Assembly (NCBI GenBank): GCA_001919995.1
Contig: MNIY01000173.1
Location: 1 to 13,973, forward strand
Length of the DNA: 13,973 nucleotides
Direction of reading: 5' to 3'
Source: Ktedonobacter sp. 13_1_20CM_4_53_11
GTDB taxonomy: Bacteria; Chloroflexota; Ktedonobacteria; Ktedonobacterales; Ktedonobacteraceae
A program made the position numbers and the translations under genes. Shown in pieces: positions 5,924 through 13,774 of this stretch (position 1 is its first letter; each line of letters opens with the position of its first letter). The notes beneath the pieces are model-generated. The model searched no databases. It had not been told where the DNA came from and worked only from the letters and a program-made list of their open reading frames with translations.

Positions 5924-7183
5924 CTACTCCCTATCCGTGTCATAACCATATGATGAATTGTGTCGATGACTGCCGCGATCACGCTGGTGCCCTGAGCGCC
6001 TGCTTCCACCACCGCCCTCTCCTCCACGGTCATAGCGATCGTGGCGGCCTTGAGAGCGGTCTCCACGATCACGCCGTGAAGATTGGGAGGCGACTGGCTC
6101 CTGGAATTGATCTGGACGATCTTCGAAGACTTCGCCTTCGGCGGGTTTGACAACATCGACACGCCAGCCACTAAGTTTGGCGGCAAGGCGGGCGTTTTGA
6201 CCATCTTTGCCGATGGCGAGCGAGAGTTGCCGCTCGGGAACGGTGACGACTGCGGTATGGTCAGATTCGCGCAGCTCTACCTTGAGCGGTTTTACCGGGC
6301 TAAGCGAGTTGGCCACGAAGGAGGCAGGGTCAGCGCTCCACTGGATGATGTCTATTTTCTCGTCGTTGAGTTCTCGTACGATGTTATTGATACGCGAGCC
6401 GCGCACGCCGACACATGAACCGATGGGGTCCAGTCCTTCCTGGCGCGCGACGACGGCCACTTTAGAACGGCTACCGGGTTCACGCGCGATGGCTTTGATC
6501 TCGACAGTCCCTTCATAAATTTCGGGCACTTCGGATTCAAAGAGGCGGCGTACGAGGTCGCGATGGGTACGTGAGACCATGATCTGCAACATGCGGCCCT
6601 GGCTGCGACGCACATCGTAGACGTAGACGCGAATGCGCTGACCGTTACGATAGCGTTCAGTAGGTACTTCTTCGCTTATGGGCATGACGCCTTCGATTTT
6701 ATCCGCTTTGTCCAGGTCGAAGTCAAGGAGCCAACCGCGGACAGGGTCCTTGCGCGTGAGCGTGCCGAGGCGAATTTCGCCCATCCAGTTTTTGATCTGG
6801 TCATAGAGGTGTTCGTGTTCTGCTTCGCGAATACGCTGCAAGATGACCTGTTTGGCTGTCTGCGTTGGGATGCGATTGAAAATGGATGATGAATCAACGT
6901 CGATAGACTGACCAAGAGCGGCTCTTGGGACGAGAAGCTGCGCCTCTGCCAACGAGATTTCCTCGTTGCGATCGCTAACCTGGGCAACGACGCGCTTCAT
7001 GGCCCAGACGTGCACCTCGCCATTTTTGTCTACCTCGATGCGGATATTCTCTCCGCCACCAAAACTTTTACGGTAAGCCGCGAGTAGGGAGGTGGCAACC
7101 GTCTCCATTACCACTTCGCGGGGTAGTCCTTTTTCGGCAATTAATTGTGCAATTGCCGCCTGAAATTCGCTTCTCATAGCCAT
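5924..7183 (-). CDS. nusA: transcription termination/antitermination factor NusA
   Basis: A 419-residue NusA with an N-terminal RNA-polymerase-binding domain (about 1-125), an S1 domain (about 135-200), KH1 with GSCVGVRGSRI (255-265) and KH2 with AIGKDGQNARLAA (323-335). It binds RNA polymerase and nascent RNA, aiding pausing, termination and rRNA antitermination. After residue 350 comes a tail of about 70 residues rich in Arg, Asp, Gly, Ser and His with RDRG/RGG-like units, unlike the short end of Bacillus NusA. GGGAGG lies 3 nt before the first ATG and 9 nt before the third codon, also ATG (7177-7175), so the true start may be Met3. It has its own promoter. No rimP lies directly upstream, unlike in many bacteria. 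Confidence 0.97.
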   Translation of the reverse strand: MAMRSEFQAAIAQLIAEKGLPREVVMETVATSLLAAYRKSFGGGENIRIEVDKNGEVHVWAMKRVVAQVSDRNEEISLAEAQLLVPRAALGQSIDVDSSSIFNRIPTQTAKQVILQRIREAEHEHLYDQIKNWMGEIRLGTLTRKDPVRGWLLDFDLDKADKIEGVMPISEEVPTERYRNGQRIRVYVYDVRRSQGRMLQIMVSRTHRDLVRRLFESEVPEIYEGTVEIKAIAREPGSRSKVAVVARQEGLDPIGSCVGVRGSRINNIVRELNDEKIDIIQWSADPASFVANSLSPVKPLKVELRESDHTAVVTVPERQLSLAIGKDGQNARLAAKLSGWRVDVVKPAEGEVFEDRPDQFQEPVASQSSRRDRGDRSQGRHDRYDRGGEGGGGSRRSGHQRDRGSHRHNSSYGYDTDRE

Positions 7184-7255
7184 AATCCTCCCGCTGGCGC
7201 TAGGTAGACATTTTCATCATTTTTTCGAGTGCAAAGAAAAAAGTCCCTGGCAAGC

Positions 7256-7284
7256 AGAAAAGTGGACTGGATGCCCACTTTTCT
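7256..7284 (-). other. stem-loop in the nusA 5' untranslated leader
   Basis: AGAAAAGTGG (7256-7265) pairs perfectly with CCACTTTTCT (7275-7284) around a 9-nt loop. The hairpin would begin about 20 nt after the predicted nusA transcription start. No U tract follows directly. It may take part in autoregulation or stabilise the 5' end; nothing in the sequence decides. Confidence 0.4.
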
Positions 7285-7310
7285 CAAAAGGTTTCCTCAA
7301 TTCTGTCCTA

Positions 7311-7339
7311 ATTATATCACGTAGATGTCCATTTGCCTA
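7311..7339 (-). promoter_or_regulatory. promoter of the nusA operon (extended -10)
   Basis: On the minus strand a perfect TATAAT (7316-7311) is preceded by TGA, giving an extended -10. TAGGCA (7339-7334, four of six matches to the -35 consensus) lies 17 bp upstream. Transcription would start near 7304, leaving an untranslated leader of about 120 nt before nusA. Confidence 0.65.
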
Positions 7340-7386
7340 GGGGCAATGGCTGACAGTTGAGGTATGGTGCAGTTTGCCTTCTCAAG

Positions 7387-7409
7387 CGGTATCATGGGAT
7401 GTGATACCG
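7387..7409. other. hairpin after the yihY gene, possible terminator
   Basis: CGGTATCA (7387-7394) and TGATACCG (7402-7409) form an 8-bp perfect stem with a 7-nt loop, six bases after the yihY stop. A T run follows only on the plus strand (7411-7415). As a terminator for the minus-strand yihY gene it would therefore be weak. No plus-strand gene needs it. Confidence 0.3.
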
Positions 7410-7414
7410 GTTTT

Positions 7415-8443
7415 TCATGATTCAGGCTTCGGACGTATCTCTTTCGGCACTTCGTTCTTATGAGTGGCTGACGCCTGTTCCTTTACATCCTTTTCGCTGG
7501 TTGGAAGATGGCTTGTCACAAGATGGACTAATGTAGCCAGATCATAAGGGGTATTCCGCACGCCCGCAAAGAAAGCATTGACTTCAGCGCCTAAAAACAG
7601 AATCATGGCAAAATAGTAAAAGAAGATCAGGAGAATAAGAAGATCCAGAGCTCCAGCGAAACTTCCCAGGAAGAACGTCACATACAATGGAAAGAGCGCA
7701 AGATATAATTCGAGGAGTACTGCTGCTACTACTGCCCCGGGCCAGCTGTGCCGGAAACTGATTTTTTGATTTGGAACGATCATATAGATGGCCTGAAACA
7801 AAATATACCCCGCGATTAACCCACCTACAATACCGCTGATACTCAAGAGGATCCCTTTGACAGGGATCTGGCTCAAGGGATCCTGTGGTAGAAAAGAGAC
7901 GATAAAGGCAGGAACAGCCGAGGCAAATATTGCAAGCGGGATGAGTACGATGAACAGCAACAGCATGACGATGGCCACAACATTTTGAGCTATAATTCCC
8001 CGCGGGCGCACATGATAAATGATATCAAGGCTCCCTTCAATGAATAGGAAGAGGCGTGAGCCATTAAAGATCGCCAAAACGAGGGCAAAAATGGCCAGGA
8101 TCCCAGAATTTTTAGCGAGATGCTCAAGAGCAGACTTAATGATGCTTTCTGACGACGTTGCGGCCGGAAAGATCTGTTCGATCTGGTTAATCACGTGGTT
8201 ATATGCAGCTGGATCAAGTTGACCCAGAAAAAACCCGAGGATGGCCAGTAAAGCAATGGCGAGGGGGAACATAGACAGCAATAAATTATAGGCCAGCCCT
8301 GCTGCATTGTTCCACGACCAGTCATTATTGAATTTGATCCAGAACATGCCTAAGGTTTTCATGCCCTTTTTGATGGTTGATATAACTGGCCTATGATTAT
8401 TCTGCTTCGTGTGTGTGTGCTTCTCTTGTGATTTGGTTACCAT
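7415..8443 (-). CDS. YihY/BrkB family integral membrane protein
   Basis: A 342-residue membrane protein of the YihY/virulence factor BrkB family. It has the typical first-segment motif NNAAGLAYNLLLSMFP (residues 45-60) and about six hydrophobic segments near 50-74, 112-137, 150-183, 196-222, 233-257 and 264-294. The last contains the conserved FFYYFAMILFLGAEVNA. The N-terminal 40 and C-terminal 45 residues are hydrophilic and charged, probably cytoplasmic. The family was once called ribonuclease BN through a misassignment; its transport or envelope role is unsettled. The start follows AAGGA with a 6-nt spacer. It runs in the same direction as nusA, but the 231-bp gap and the nusA promoter suggest a separate transcript. 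Family call confident; function unknown. Confidence 0.9.
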   Translation of the reverse strand: MVTKSQEKHTHTKQNNHRPVISTIKKGMKTLGMFWIKFNNDWSWNNAAGLAYNLLLSMFPLAIALLAILGFFLGQLDPAAYNHVINQIEQIFPAATSSESIIKSALEHLAKNSGILAIFALVLAIFNGSRLFLFIEGSLDIIYHVRPRGIIAQNVVAIVMLLLFIVLIPLAIFASAVPAFIVSFLPQDPLSQIPVKGILLSISGIVGGLIAGYILFQAIYMIVPNQKISFRHSWPGAVVAAVLLELYLALFPLYVTFFLGSFAGALDLLILLIFFYYFAMILFLGAEVNAFFAGVRNTPYDLATLVHLVTSHLPTSEKDVKEQASATHKNEVPKEIRPKPES

Positions 8444-8675
8444 AGCTATTCCTTAAAAGGAGGCTTTATGCTCAGTAAGCATCCGTATTTGCCAGGCGGA
8501 CGAACAAGATCTCCTGCTTTTGTTTGTATTGCGTACCATATCACTCTTGACACGCAACTTTGATGGTTGGCGTGACACTTTCGTACACAGAGATCAAAGG
8601 GGAGGCCAGCCAGCTACGGCGCCCAATAGCTGGGCTCTGGGAGATGTGAACGGTGGGCGTTTGAGAGGAAGGTTC
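8444..8675. other. intergenic region between yihY and the MDMPI-like gene
   Basis: No gene of credible length is seen. Two imperfect inverted repeats occur: CACGCAAC (8551-8558) with GTTGGCGTG (8566-8574), and AGCCAGCT (8608-8615) with AGCTGGGCT (8628-8636), each with one bulge. Neither is followed by a T tract, so neither is a clear terminator. No convincing promoter for yihY was found. Confidence 0.3.
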
Positions 8676-9518
8676 TCAGGCGATGATTGACACCATATCG
8701 AGCACCTTATCAGCTAACACGCTATTGCCCTCCAGTCCGATGTGCGGTAAGGCTTCATCTTTGCTGAGGCCTTTCGTGAACAAACGCCAGGCAATTTCCT
8801 GGTCCATCGTCACCCTGGCATCAGGCTCTCGCGCAGCTTCTGTTGAGAGTGCCCACGCTTGATCAGTTCGGACTGCTGACCAGGTACCACCCGCATCCCC
8901 TGTCACGACGAGTTGTACCGTTGTGTCCAGGGGCGAATTGACTTGCCGCAGGGTTTGGGGCAGGGCATACACGAATGTTTCCAATACAGGGGCCAACCAC
9001 TGGCGTTCTTTCAACCCGGGCTGCTCGACCGCGTCACGGATATGCTGCTGATGCACCCAGCGTTCGGTATATTCACGTGCTGTGTCAAGCCAGACTGGTG
9101 CTGGATCAGGGCCTGCCCAATGGACGGGCACCCCGAGCGCAAACTGATCGAGCTGGGCAAAATGGCGCGCAATGGCCTCGCCGGTCATCTGCAAAAACTC
9201 ACAGAGCAAGCGTGGGCTGATGCGCTGCATGGCTTGAACCCACTGTTCATTGCGCTGGTTGATATACGCAACTAGATTAGCCCATTGCGATAGATCCAGG
9301 TTCGCCGGGGTACGGGGCTCTCTATAGCCGTCCCGTCTAGCCGAGATAATGCCAATATCGTCTCCCAGCAGATGCAAGGCCAAATCATGTACGGACCAGC
9401 CAGGACACACGGTGGGGTTCGCCCACTGCTCGTCAGGAAGCGCATTGAGCAAGTGTAAGAGAGCTAAGCGCTCTTCAGGAAACAACTCTACTGTGATAAC
9501 AGGGTGGAGGTATTGCAT
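8676..9518 (-). CDS. maleylpyruvate isomerase N-terminal/DinB-like metal-binding protein
   Basis: A 280-residue protein with the MDMPI/TIGR03083-type N-terminal helical domain. It has the motif PTVCPGWSVHDLALHL (residues 35-50), then ERWVHQQHIRDAV (152-164). His49, Glu152 and His156 match the metal-binding His/Glu-x3-His set of the DinB fold. The C-terminal part (about 195-280) looks like the SCP2-like helper domain (VTMDQEIAWRLFTKG). In actinobacteria, relatives are mycothiol-dependent isomerases or thiol transferases; the substrate and thiol in this organism are unknown. The start MQYLHP is supported by GGGAGA six bases upstream. A promoter with near-consensus boxes lies at 9603-9631. Divergent from the acyl-CoA dehydrogenase gene. 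Family good, reaction unassigned. Confidence 0.82.
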   Translation of the reverse strand: MQYLHPVITVELFPEERLALLHLLNALPDEQWANPTVCPGWSVHDLALHLLGDDIGIISARRDGYREPRTPANLDLSQWANLVAYINQRNEQWVQAMQRISPRLLCEFLQMTGEAIARHFAQLDQFALGVPVHWAGPDPAPVWLDTAREYTERWVHQQHIRDAVEQPGLKERQWLAPVLETFVYALPQTLRQVNSPLDTTVQLVVTGDAGGTWSAVRTDQAWALSTEAAREPDARVTMDQEIAWRLFTKGLSKDEALPHIGLEGNSVLADKVLDMVSIIA

Positions 9519-9602
9519 CAGTATTCTCCCAGTGGGTGCTGCAACGGCTGGCCTTTACCACGTTGTTCGATAGATTTTGCTTGTATCCACGGTTCATAAG
9601 CA

Positions 9603-9631
9603 ATTGTAGCATGCCGCTCGCCGCCTGTCAC
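9603..9631 (-). promoter_or_regulatory. promoter of the MDMPI-like gene
   Basis: On the minus strand GTGACA (9631-9626, five of six consensus) and TACAAT (9608-9603, five of six) are 17 bp apart. Start would be near 9596, about 77 nt before the coding region. Confidence 0.6.
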
Positions 9632-9725
9632 CATAACACCAGCGATTTGTCCTGGCCTTCGGCGCAGATATGTAGTCTTGTGCTTGAACCTCCTGGGAGG
9701 GTGCGGAGCCTTATCTACACGTGCA

Positions 9726-9753
9726 TTGGAGAGCGGTGTGCATGTGATATACT
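9726..9753 (+). promoter_or_regulatory. promoter of the acyl-CoA dehydrogenase gene
   Basis: TTGGAG (9726-9731) and TATACT (9748-9753) are separated by 16 bp. TGA directly before the -10 gives an extended -10 box. Predicted start is near 9760, about 50 nt before the coding start. It diverges from the promoter at 9603-9631. Confidence 0.55.
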
Positions 9754-9808
9754 CCACTGTAGGCTGTTTGGATATCTCATGTATGAAGATCACGAAGGAG
9801 CATTTTCC

Positions 9809-10951
9809 ATGGCTATAGCCCATGTAACTGAAGACGAGAAGGCATTGATTGAGGCGATTCGCGAGCTGGCTCTGGAAAGGGTGGCGCCACGGGCGGCTGA
9901 GATTGATCATACGGGCGAGTTTCCTTGGGATTTGAAGGAGTTATTGGCGCAACAGGATATCCTGGCGATGCCTTTTCCGACAGAGTATGGCGGAATTGGG
10001 GCCAGCGAACTGGCGGTGGTGATGGCGATCGAGGAACTCTCGCGCCATTGTGCCACGACGGCTTTGATTCTGGCGGTGCAGCAACTTGGCGCGATGCCTA
10101 TTTTGTTAGCAGGGAACGAACAGCAGAAGCGTAAGTATATTCCCCGCCTGGCGAGTGGGGAGTGGACGGCTGCTTTTGGTTTGACGGAGGCCGGTTCTGG
10201 GTCCGACGCGGCGGCGATGCAGACAAGGGCTGTGCGCAAGGGAGATACGTATATTCTTAACGGCTCCAAACGCTTTATTACGAATGGCGGACTGGCGCAG
10301 GTCAACTCGATCTTTGCTATCACGGACCCGCAGGCCGGAACACGGGGGATCAGCGCTTTTATTGTGGAGAGGGATTTTCCCGGGTTTGCCGTGGGACGGA
10401 TCGAGGAAAAAATGGGTATCAAGGGCTCGCAGACCGCCGAATTGATTTTCATGGACTGTGAAGTGCCCGCTGAGAATTTGTTGGGGCGAGAAGGTGATGG
10501 CTTTAAAATCGCGCTGTCGACGCTGGATCAGACGCGCATTGGGATTGGCGCGCAGGCGCTGGGTATTGCGCAGGGGGCGCTTGACCTGGCGATAGCCTAT
10601 GCTAAACAGCGCGTGCAGTTTGACAAGCCTATTGCTGAGAACCAGGGGATTCAATTTATGCTGGCGGACATGGCGACGAAGGTTGAGGCGTCGCGGTTGC
10701 TGGTCTATAATGCCGCCGAGATGGTTGATCGCGGCGAGGAGCAATTTGGGCGATACTCGGCAATGGCGAAGATGTATGCTTCGGACCGGGCGATGGAGGT
10801 GACCAGTGATGCAATCCAGATTCTGGGTGGTTACGGTTATATGAAGGAATATCCCGCTGAGAGGATGATGCGTGATGCGAAGATTACGCAAATTTATGAG
10901 GGGACGAATCAGATTCAGCGTTTAGTTATAGCACGCGATTTATTGAAATAA
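9809..10951 (+). CDS. acyl-CoA dehydrogenase (short-chain/butyryl-CoA type)
   Basis: A 380-residue flavoenzyme of standard length that introduces the alpha-beta double bond in acyl-CoA, passing electrons to ETF. Seen: the FAD/substrate segment AFGLTEAGSGSDA (122-134), FITNG and FIVERDFPGF, the QILGGYGY motif (337-344), and IYEGTNQIQ, where Glu364 is at the position of the catalytic base in butyryl- and medium-chain enzymes. This placement excludes isovaleryl- and long-chain types, whose base lies elsewhere. The start MAIAHVTEDE is set by GAAGGAG eight bases upstream; a longer frame from 9536 has no family match. It has its own promoter and is followed after 17 nt by a secreted protein gene. 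The nearby minus-strand etfA and Fe-S oxidoreductase would accept its electrons. Chain-length preference is inferred. Confidence 0.95.
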   Translation: MAIAHVTEDEKALIEAIRELALERVAPRAAEIDHTGEFPWDLKELLAQQDILAMPFPTEYGGIGASELAVVMAIEELSRHCATTALILAVQQLGAMPILLAGNEQQKRKYIPRLASGEWTAAFGLTEAGSGSDAAAMQTRAVRKGDTYILNGSKRFITNGGLAQVNSIFAITDPQAGTRGISAFIVERDFPGFAVGRIEEKMGIKGSQTAELIFMDCEVPAENLLGREGDGFKIALSTLDQTRIGIGAQALGIAQGALDLAIAYAKQRVQFDKPIAENQGIQFMLADMATKVEASRLLVYNAAEMVDRGEEQFGRYSAMAKMYASDRAMEVTSDAIQILGGYGYMKEYPAERMMRDAKITQIYEGTNQIQRLVIARDLLK

Positions 10952-10968
10952 AAGGAGATGTCAGAAAG

Positions 10969-11466
10969 ATGAAGAAGTCTCTTATTCCCACCGGCGTTAT
11001 TTCCCTGGTCGTCCTCGGGCTTGTTGTTGCTATGTTTGTGGTAAACACGGGGGTGTTTGCCGTTCACGCGAATGACAAAAAAGAAGTTACTATTCATGTT
11101 ATCGAGCATGCGGTTACCGACACTGTTGGGGATGTGCCGCCAGCGGGGGACTCTTTGGGTGACCAACTAGCCTTCCATAACCCTGTTTATGATGTAGCCG
11201 ACAAGAAGCAGGTTGGCCATGATAATGGGAACTGTGTTCGTACGGTTACAGGAAAAGGGACAGGAGTATGGGAGTGTTTCTGGACAGTTTTTCTCGCCGG
11301 AGGACAGATAACGGTGGAGGGGCCATATAATGATAATGGTACCGATACGACACTCGCCATTACTGGTGGCACAGGTGCTTTTAAGGAGGCTCGTGGTCAG
11401 ATGGTTTTACACGATCACTTTGGCAACGGCACCGAGTATGACTTCATTTATGAAGTTGAGCTGTAA
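10969..11466 (+). CDS. secreted allene-oxide-cyclase-barrel-like (dirigent-like) protein
   Basis: A 165-residue protein with a signal peptide: KK at the N-terminus, a hydrophobic core (about 8-30) and a likely cleavage after AVHA (34). The mature part has the pattern of the allene oxide cyclase/dirigent-like beta barrel: SLGDQLAFHNPVYD (62-75), WECFWTVFL, GGQITVEGPY (111-120), and LAITGGTGAFKEARGQM (129-145). Two cysteines (89 and 103) could form a disulfide. In plants such barrels act in oxylipin and lignan synthesis. Bacterial secreted homologues are common but mostly uncharacterised, so no reaction is assigned. AAGGAGA precedes the ATG by about 10 nt. It is 17 nt after the acyl-CoA dehydrogenase, probably cotranscribed, and ends at a strong terminator. 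Fold call moderate. Confidence 0.75.
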   Translation: MKKSLIPTGVISLVVLGLVVAMFVVNTGVFAVHANDKKEVTIHVIEHAVTDTVGDVPPAGDSLGDQLAFHNPVYDVADKKQVGHDNGNCVRTVTGKGTGVWECFWTVFLAGGQITVEGPYNDNGTDTTLAITGGTGAFKEARGQMVLHDHFGNGTEYDFIYEVEL

Positions 11467-11470
11467 TTTT

Positions 11471-11525
11471 TTTCAGCGCGAAAAATCGGCCTCCTTGCTA
11501 AGGAGGCCGATTTTTCGCGCTGAAA
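11471..11525. terminator. bidirectional terminator, perfect 26-bp inverted repeat
   Basis: Arms 11471-11496 and 11500-11525 are fully complementary over 26 bp with a GCT loop. The GC-rich core GGCCTCCTT/AAGGAGGCC is flanked by AAAAA and TTTTT tracts, so an intrinsic terminator forms in both directions. It lies between the convergent ends of the secreted-protein gene (stop at 11466) and the Fe-S protein gene (stop at 11526-11528). Confidence 0.9.
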
Positions 11526-13682
11526 TTATTCTATCGCCTGCGCGACGATTTCGGAGATATCTTCGATTTTCATTTTATCCTCGGCTTCCACGCCCTTCAG
11601 GCCATCATCAAACATAGTGATGCAGAAAGGGCAGGCAGCGGCGAGCACATCGGCGCCCGTTTCCAGGGCTTCGTTCACACGAGTTTGATTGACGCGCTTG
11701 CCGATCTTTTCCTCCATCCAGGCGCGGCCACCCCCGCCACCGCAACAGAAGCTCTTGTTGCGATGGTGTTTCATCTCCTTGACGCCGTTACTGTTGAGGA
11801 CGTTGAGGACGTGGCGCGGCTCATCGTAGACATCGTTGTAGCGCCCGATGTAGCAGGGATCGTGATAGGTCAGCTTGCGCTGATCGAAGCCCGCGGGGAG
11901 CTTGATTTTCTCGTCGTTTAAAAGCTTGTCGATGAAGACGGTGTGATGCACTACCTCATAGTTGCCACCAAGCTGCGGATACTCGTTTCGGATCGTGTTG
12001 AAGCAGTGCGGGCAGGCAGTGATAATGGTGCGATGCTTCGCGGCCACGGTAGTAGAACCGGTGCTATGGCCATTGTGCCCGCTGCCATTATGATTAGCGG
12101 AGGTATTGAATCCGTAACCATCGAGCACCTCGATGTTCTGCTGGGCCATCATCTGCCAGAGATATTCGTTGCCGATACGTCGCGCAGGGTCGCCCGTACA
12201 GGACTCTTCGGGTCCCAGGATGGCGAAGTTGACGCCAGCGGCCAGCAGCACTTTCGCCACGGCGGTTGCTACCTTCTGGTTACGCCTATCAAAGGAGCCC
12301 ATGCAACCAACCCAGTAGAGAACATCGGCATCGGGATTTTCCGACATCAGGGGGACGCCAAGGTCAGCAGCCCACTCGGCCCGTTTATCGTTGCTTATTT
12401 CCCAGGGATTCGCGTTGCGCTCGATATTGTTGAAGAGCGAGGTCACCTCCGAAGGGAAGTCGCTTTCTTCCATGACCAGGTGGCGGCGCATATCGACGAT
12501 CTTCGGCACATGCTCGATGGAGACAGGGCATATCTCCATGCAGGCGCGGCAGGTGGTGCAGGCCCACAAAGCGTCATTAGAAATGATGCCGCCAACCATC
12601 GGCTCGTGATGTGCCTCGACCTCTTCTTTTGTTTTATCGGCTCTGACGCCCGCGACGCCCAACCTGCTATAGAGCGAATTCACTCCCAGAATTTCATCGC
12701 TCTGCACAAAGAGCGCTTCTTTGACGCCGAGGATGATTTCCTTGGGGAAGAGTGGTTTGCCAGTGTTGGTGGCGGGGCAGACCGTATTGCAGCGGCCGCA
12801 CTCGGTACAGGCATAGCCGTCAAGTAACTGCTTCCAGGTGAATTGTTCTGGCTTGGAGACGCCGTAGTCGTCGCGTTCCTCGATGTTTTCCAGCAGAGGC
12901 AGCGCACCCTTGGGGCCGTAGCTGCGGAAGAAGACATTGAACGGGGTTGCCATCAAATGCAGGTGCTTGGAACGTGGCAGGTAGATGAGGAAGAACAAGA
13001 CGGTACCGATATGGAGCCACCAGAAGGCGCGGTACAGGATGGTGGCGGTATTGGCATCCAGGCCGCTGAACAATGGGTAGAGCCATGTACCGATGGGTGT
13101 CCAGGCGCCGCTATTGTTGGCGGCTGCTACACCATGGGCAGCAGCGTAAGCTGCGTACTGAAAGCCTTCGACCAGGGCAAGGGTGACGATGACGGCCATA
13201 ATCAGTCCCAGGATGATGTAGCCATCCCAGGGGCCATGCAAGAAGCTGGACAGCTGTCTGGGCCGGAGGACTGCACGGCGGAAGGCAAAGAGAAGCAGGG
13301 CGATAAAGACAAATACGATGAATGCATCCAGGACAATAGCGAAGGTATGATTATCGCCCAGGAGTGGTAATGTGCCGTTAAATGCTCCAAGAATCAGGTT
13401 GAGCAGACCGAACTGAATAACGATGAAACCCCAGAACGTAAAGAAATGGGCGATGCCGGGGATAGGATCGCGCAGCACGCCGCTCTGACCGAGGACAACC
13501 AGGAAGAATTCCCCAATGCGGTCGTCAATGTGGTCGGTACGATCTTCGCGCCGGGCTTTTGCGAGGAGCGTGATCAGCTCGCCTACGCGGAGACCGAAAA
13601 GAACGAGTGCTGCCAAAAAGAGGAGCACAAAAATTATTGTGCCGATCCATCCGCCAGTTGGCGAGATCACGGGGTGCGTCAT
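11526..13682 (-). CDS. membrane-bound Fe-S oxidoreductase, EtfD/heterodisulfide-reductase-like
   Basis: A 718-residue protein. The N-terminal 1-235 is a NarI/DsrM-like membrane domain with about five to six segments. Two [4Fe-4S] ferredoxin motifs follow: CTECGRCNTVCP (292-303) and CTTCRACMEICP (375-386). Two cysteine-rich CCG domains come next: the first with GCMGSF (459-464), SCTG (494-497) and CPHC (557-560); the second with DPC (608-610), CCGGGGG (646-652) and CPFC (684-687). Mycobacterial EtfD has this arrangement and passes electrons from ETF to the respiratory quinone pool. The gene directly follows etfA, supporting that role. The start MTHPVISP is fixed by AGGAGGT six bases upstream, ten residues inside the longest frame. 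A His/Gly/Ser/Asn-rich insert at about 525-548 sits within the first CCG domain. Heme ligation was not checked. Confidence 0.88.
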   Translation of the reverse strand: MTHPVISPTGGWIGTIIFVLLFLAALVLFGLRVGELITLLAKARREDRTDHIDDRIGEFFLVVLGQSGVLRDPIPGIAHFFTFWGFIVIQFGLLNLILGAFNGTLPLLGDNHTFAIVLDAFIVFVFIALLLFAFRRAVLRPRQLSSFLHGPWDGYIILGLIMAVIVTLALVEGFQYAAYAAAHGVAAANNSGAWTPIGTWLYPLFSGLDANTATILYRAFWWLHIGTVLFFLIYLPRSKHLHLMATPFNVFFRSYGPKGALPLLENIEERDDYGVSKPEQFTWKQLLDGYACTECGRCNTVCPATNTGKPLFPKEIILGVKEALFVQSDEILGVNSLYSRLGVAGVRADKTKEEVEAHHEPMVGGIISNDALWACTTCRACMEICPVSIEHVPKIVDMRRHLVMEESDFPSEVTSLFNNIERNANPWEISNDKRAEWAADLGVPLMSENPDADVLYWVGCMGSFDRRNQKVATAVAKVLLAAGVNFAILGPEESCTGDPARRIGNEYLWQMMAQQNIEVLDGYGFNTSANHNGSGHNGHSTGSTTVAAKHRTIITACPHCFNTIRNEYPQLGGNYEVVHHTVFIDKLLNDEKIKLPAGFDQRKLTYHDPCYIGRYNDVYDEPRHVLNVLNSNGVKEMKHHRNKSFCCGGGGGRAWMEEKIGKRVNQTRVNEALETGADVLAAACPFCITMFDDGLKGVEAEDKMKIEDISEIVAQAIE

Positions 13683-13700
13683 ACAAATACCTCCTGCCAG

Positions 13701-13765
13701 GGGCGCAAACAATCGCGCCCGTGATCATCTGCGTGTGCCGCGCCCGCAGGTAAAGGGCGCGGCAC
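13701..13765 (-). other. two hairpins between etfA and the Fe-S protein gene
   Basis: GGGCGC (13701-13706) pairs with GCGCCC (13715-13720) just upstream of the ribosome binding site. GTGCCGCGCCC (13735-13745) pairs perfectly with GGGCGCGGCAC (13755-13765) around a 9-nt loop. Neither has a following U tract on the minus strand. They may act as mRNA processing or stability elements that set the ratio of EtfA to the membrane protein. Confidence 0.4.
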
Positions 13766-13774
13766 GAACTCTAT

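Noticed and set aside
9536..9808. N-terminal extension of the acyl-CoA dehydrogenase
   Set aside because: The extra 91 residues have no family similarity and cover the promoter region; GAAGGAG supports the start at 9809.
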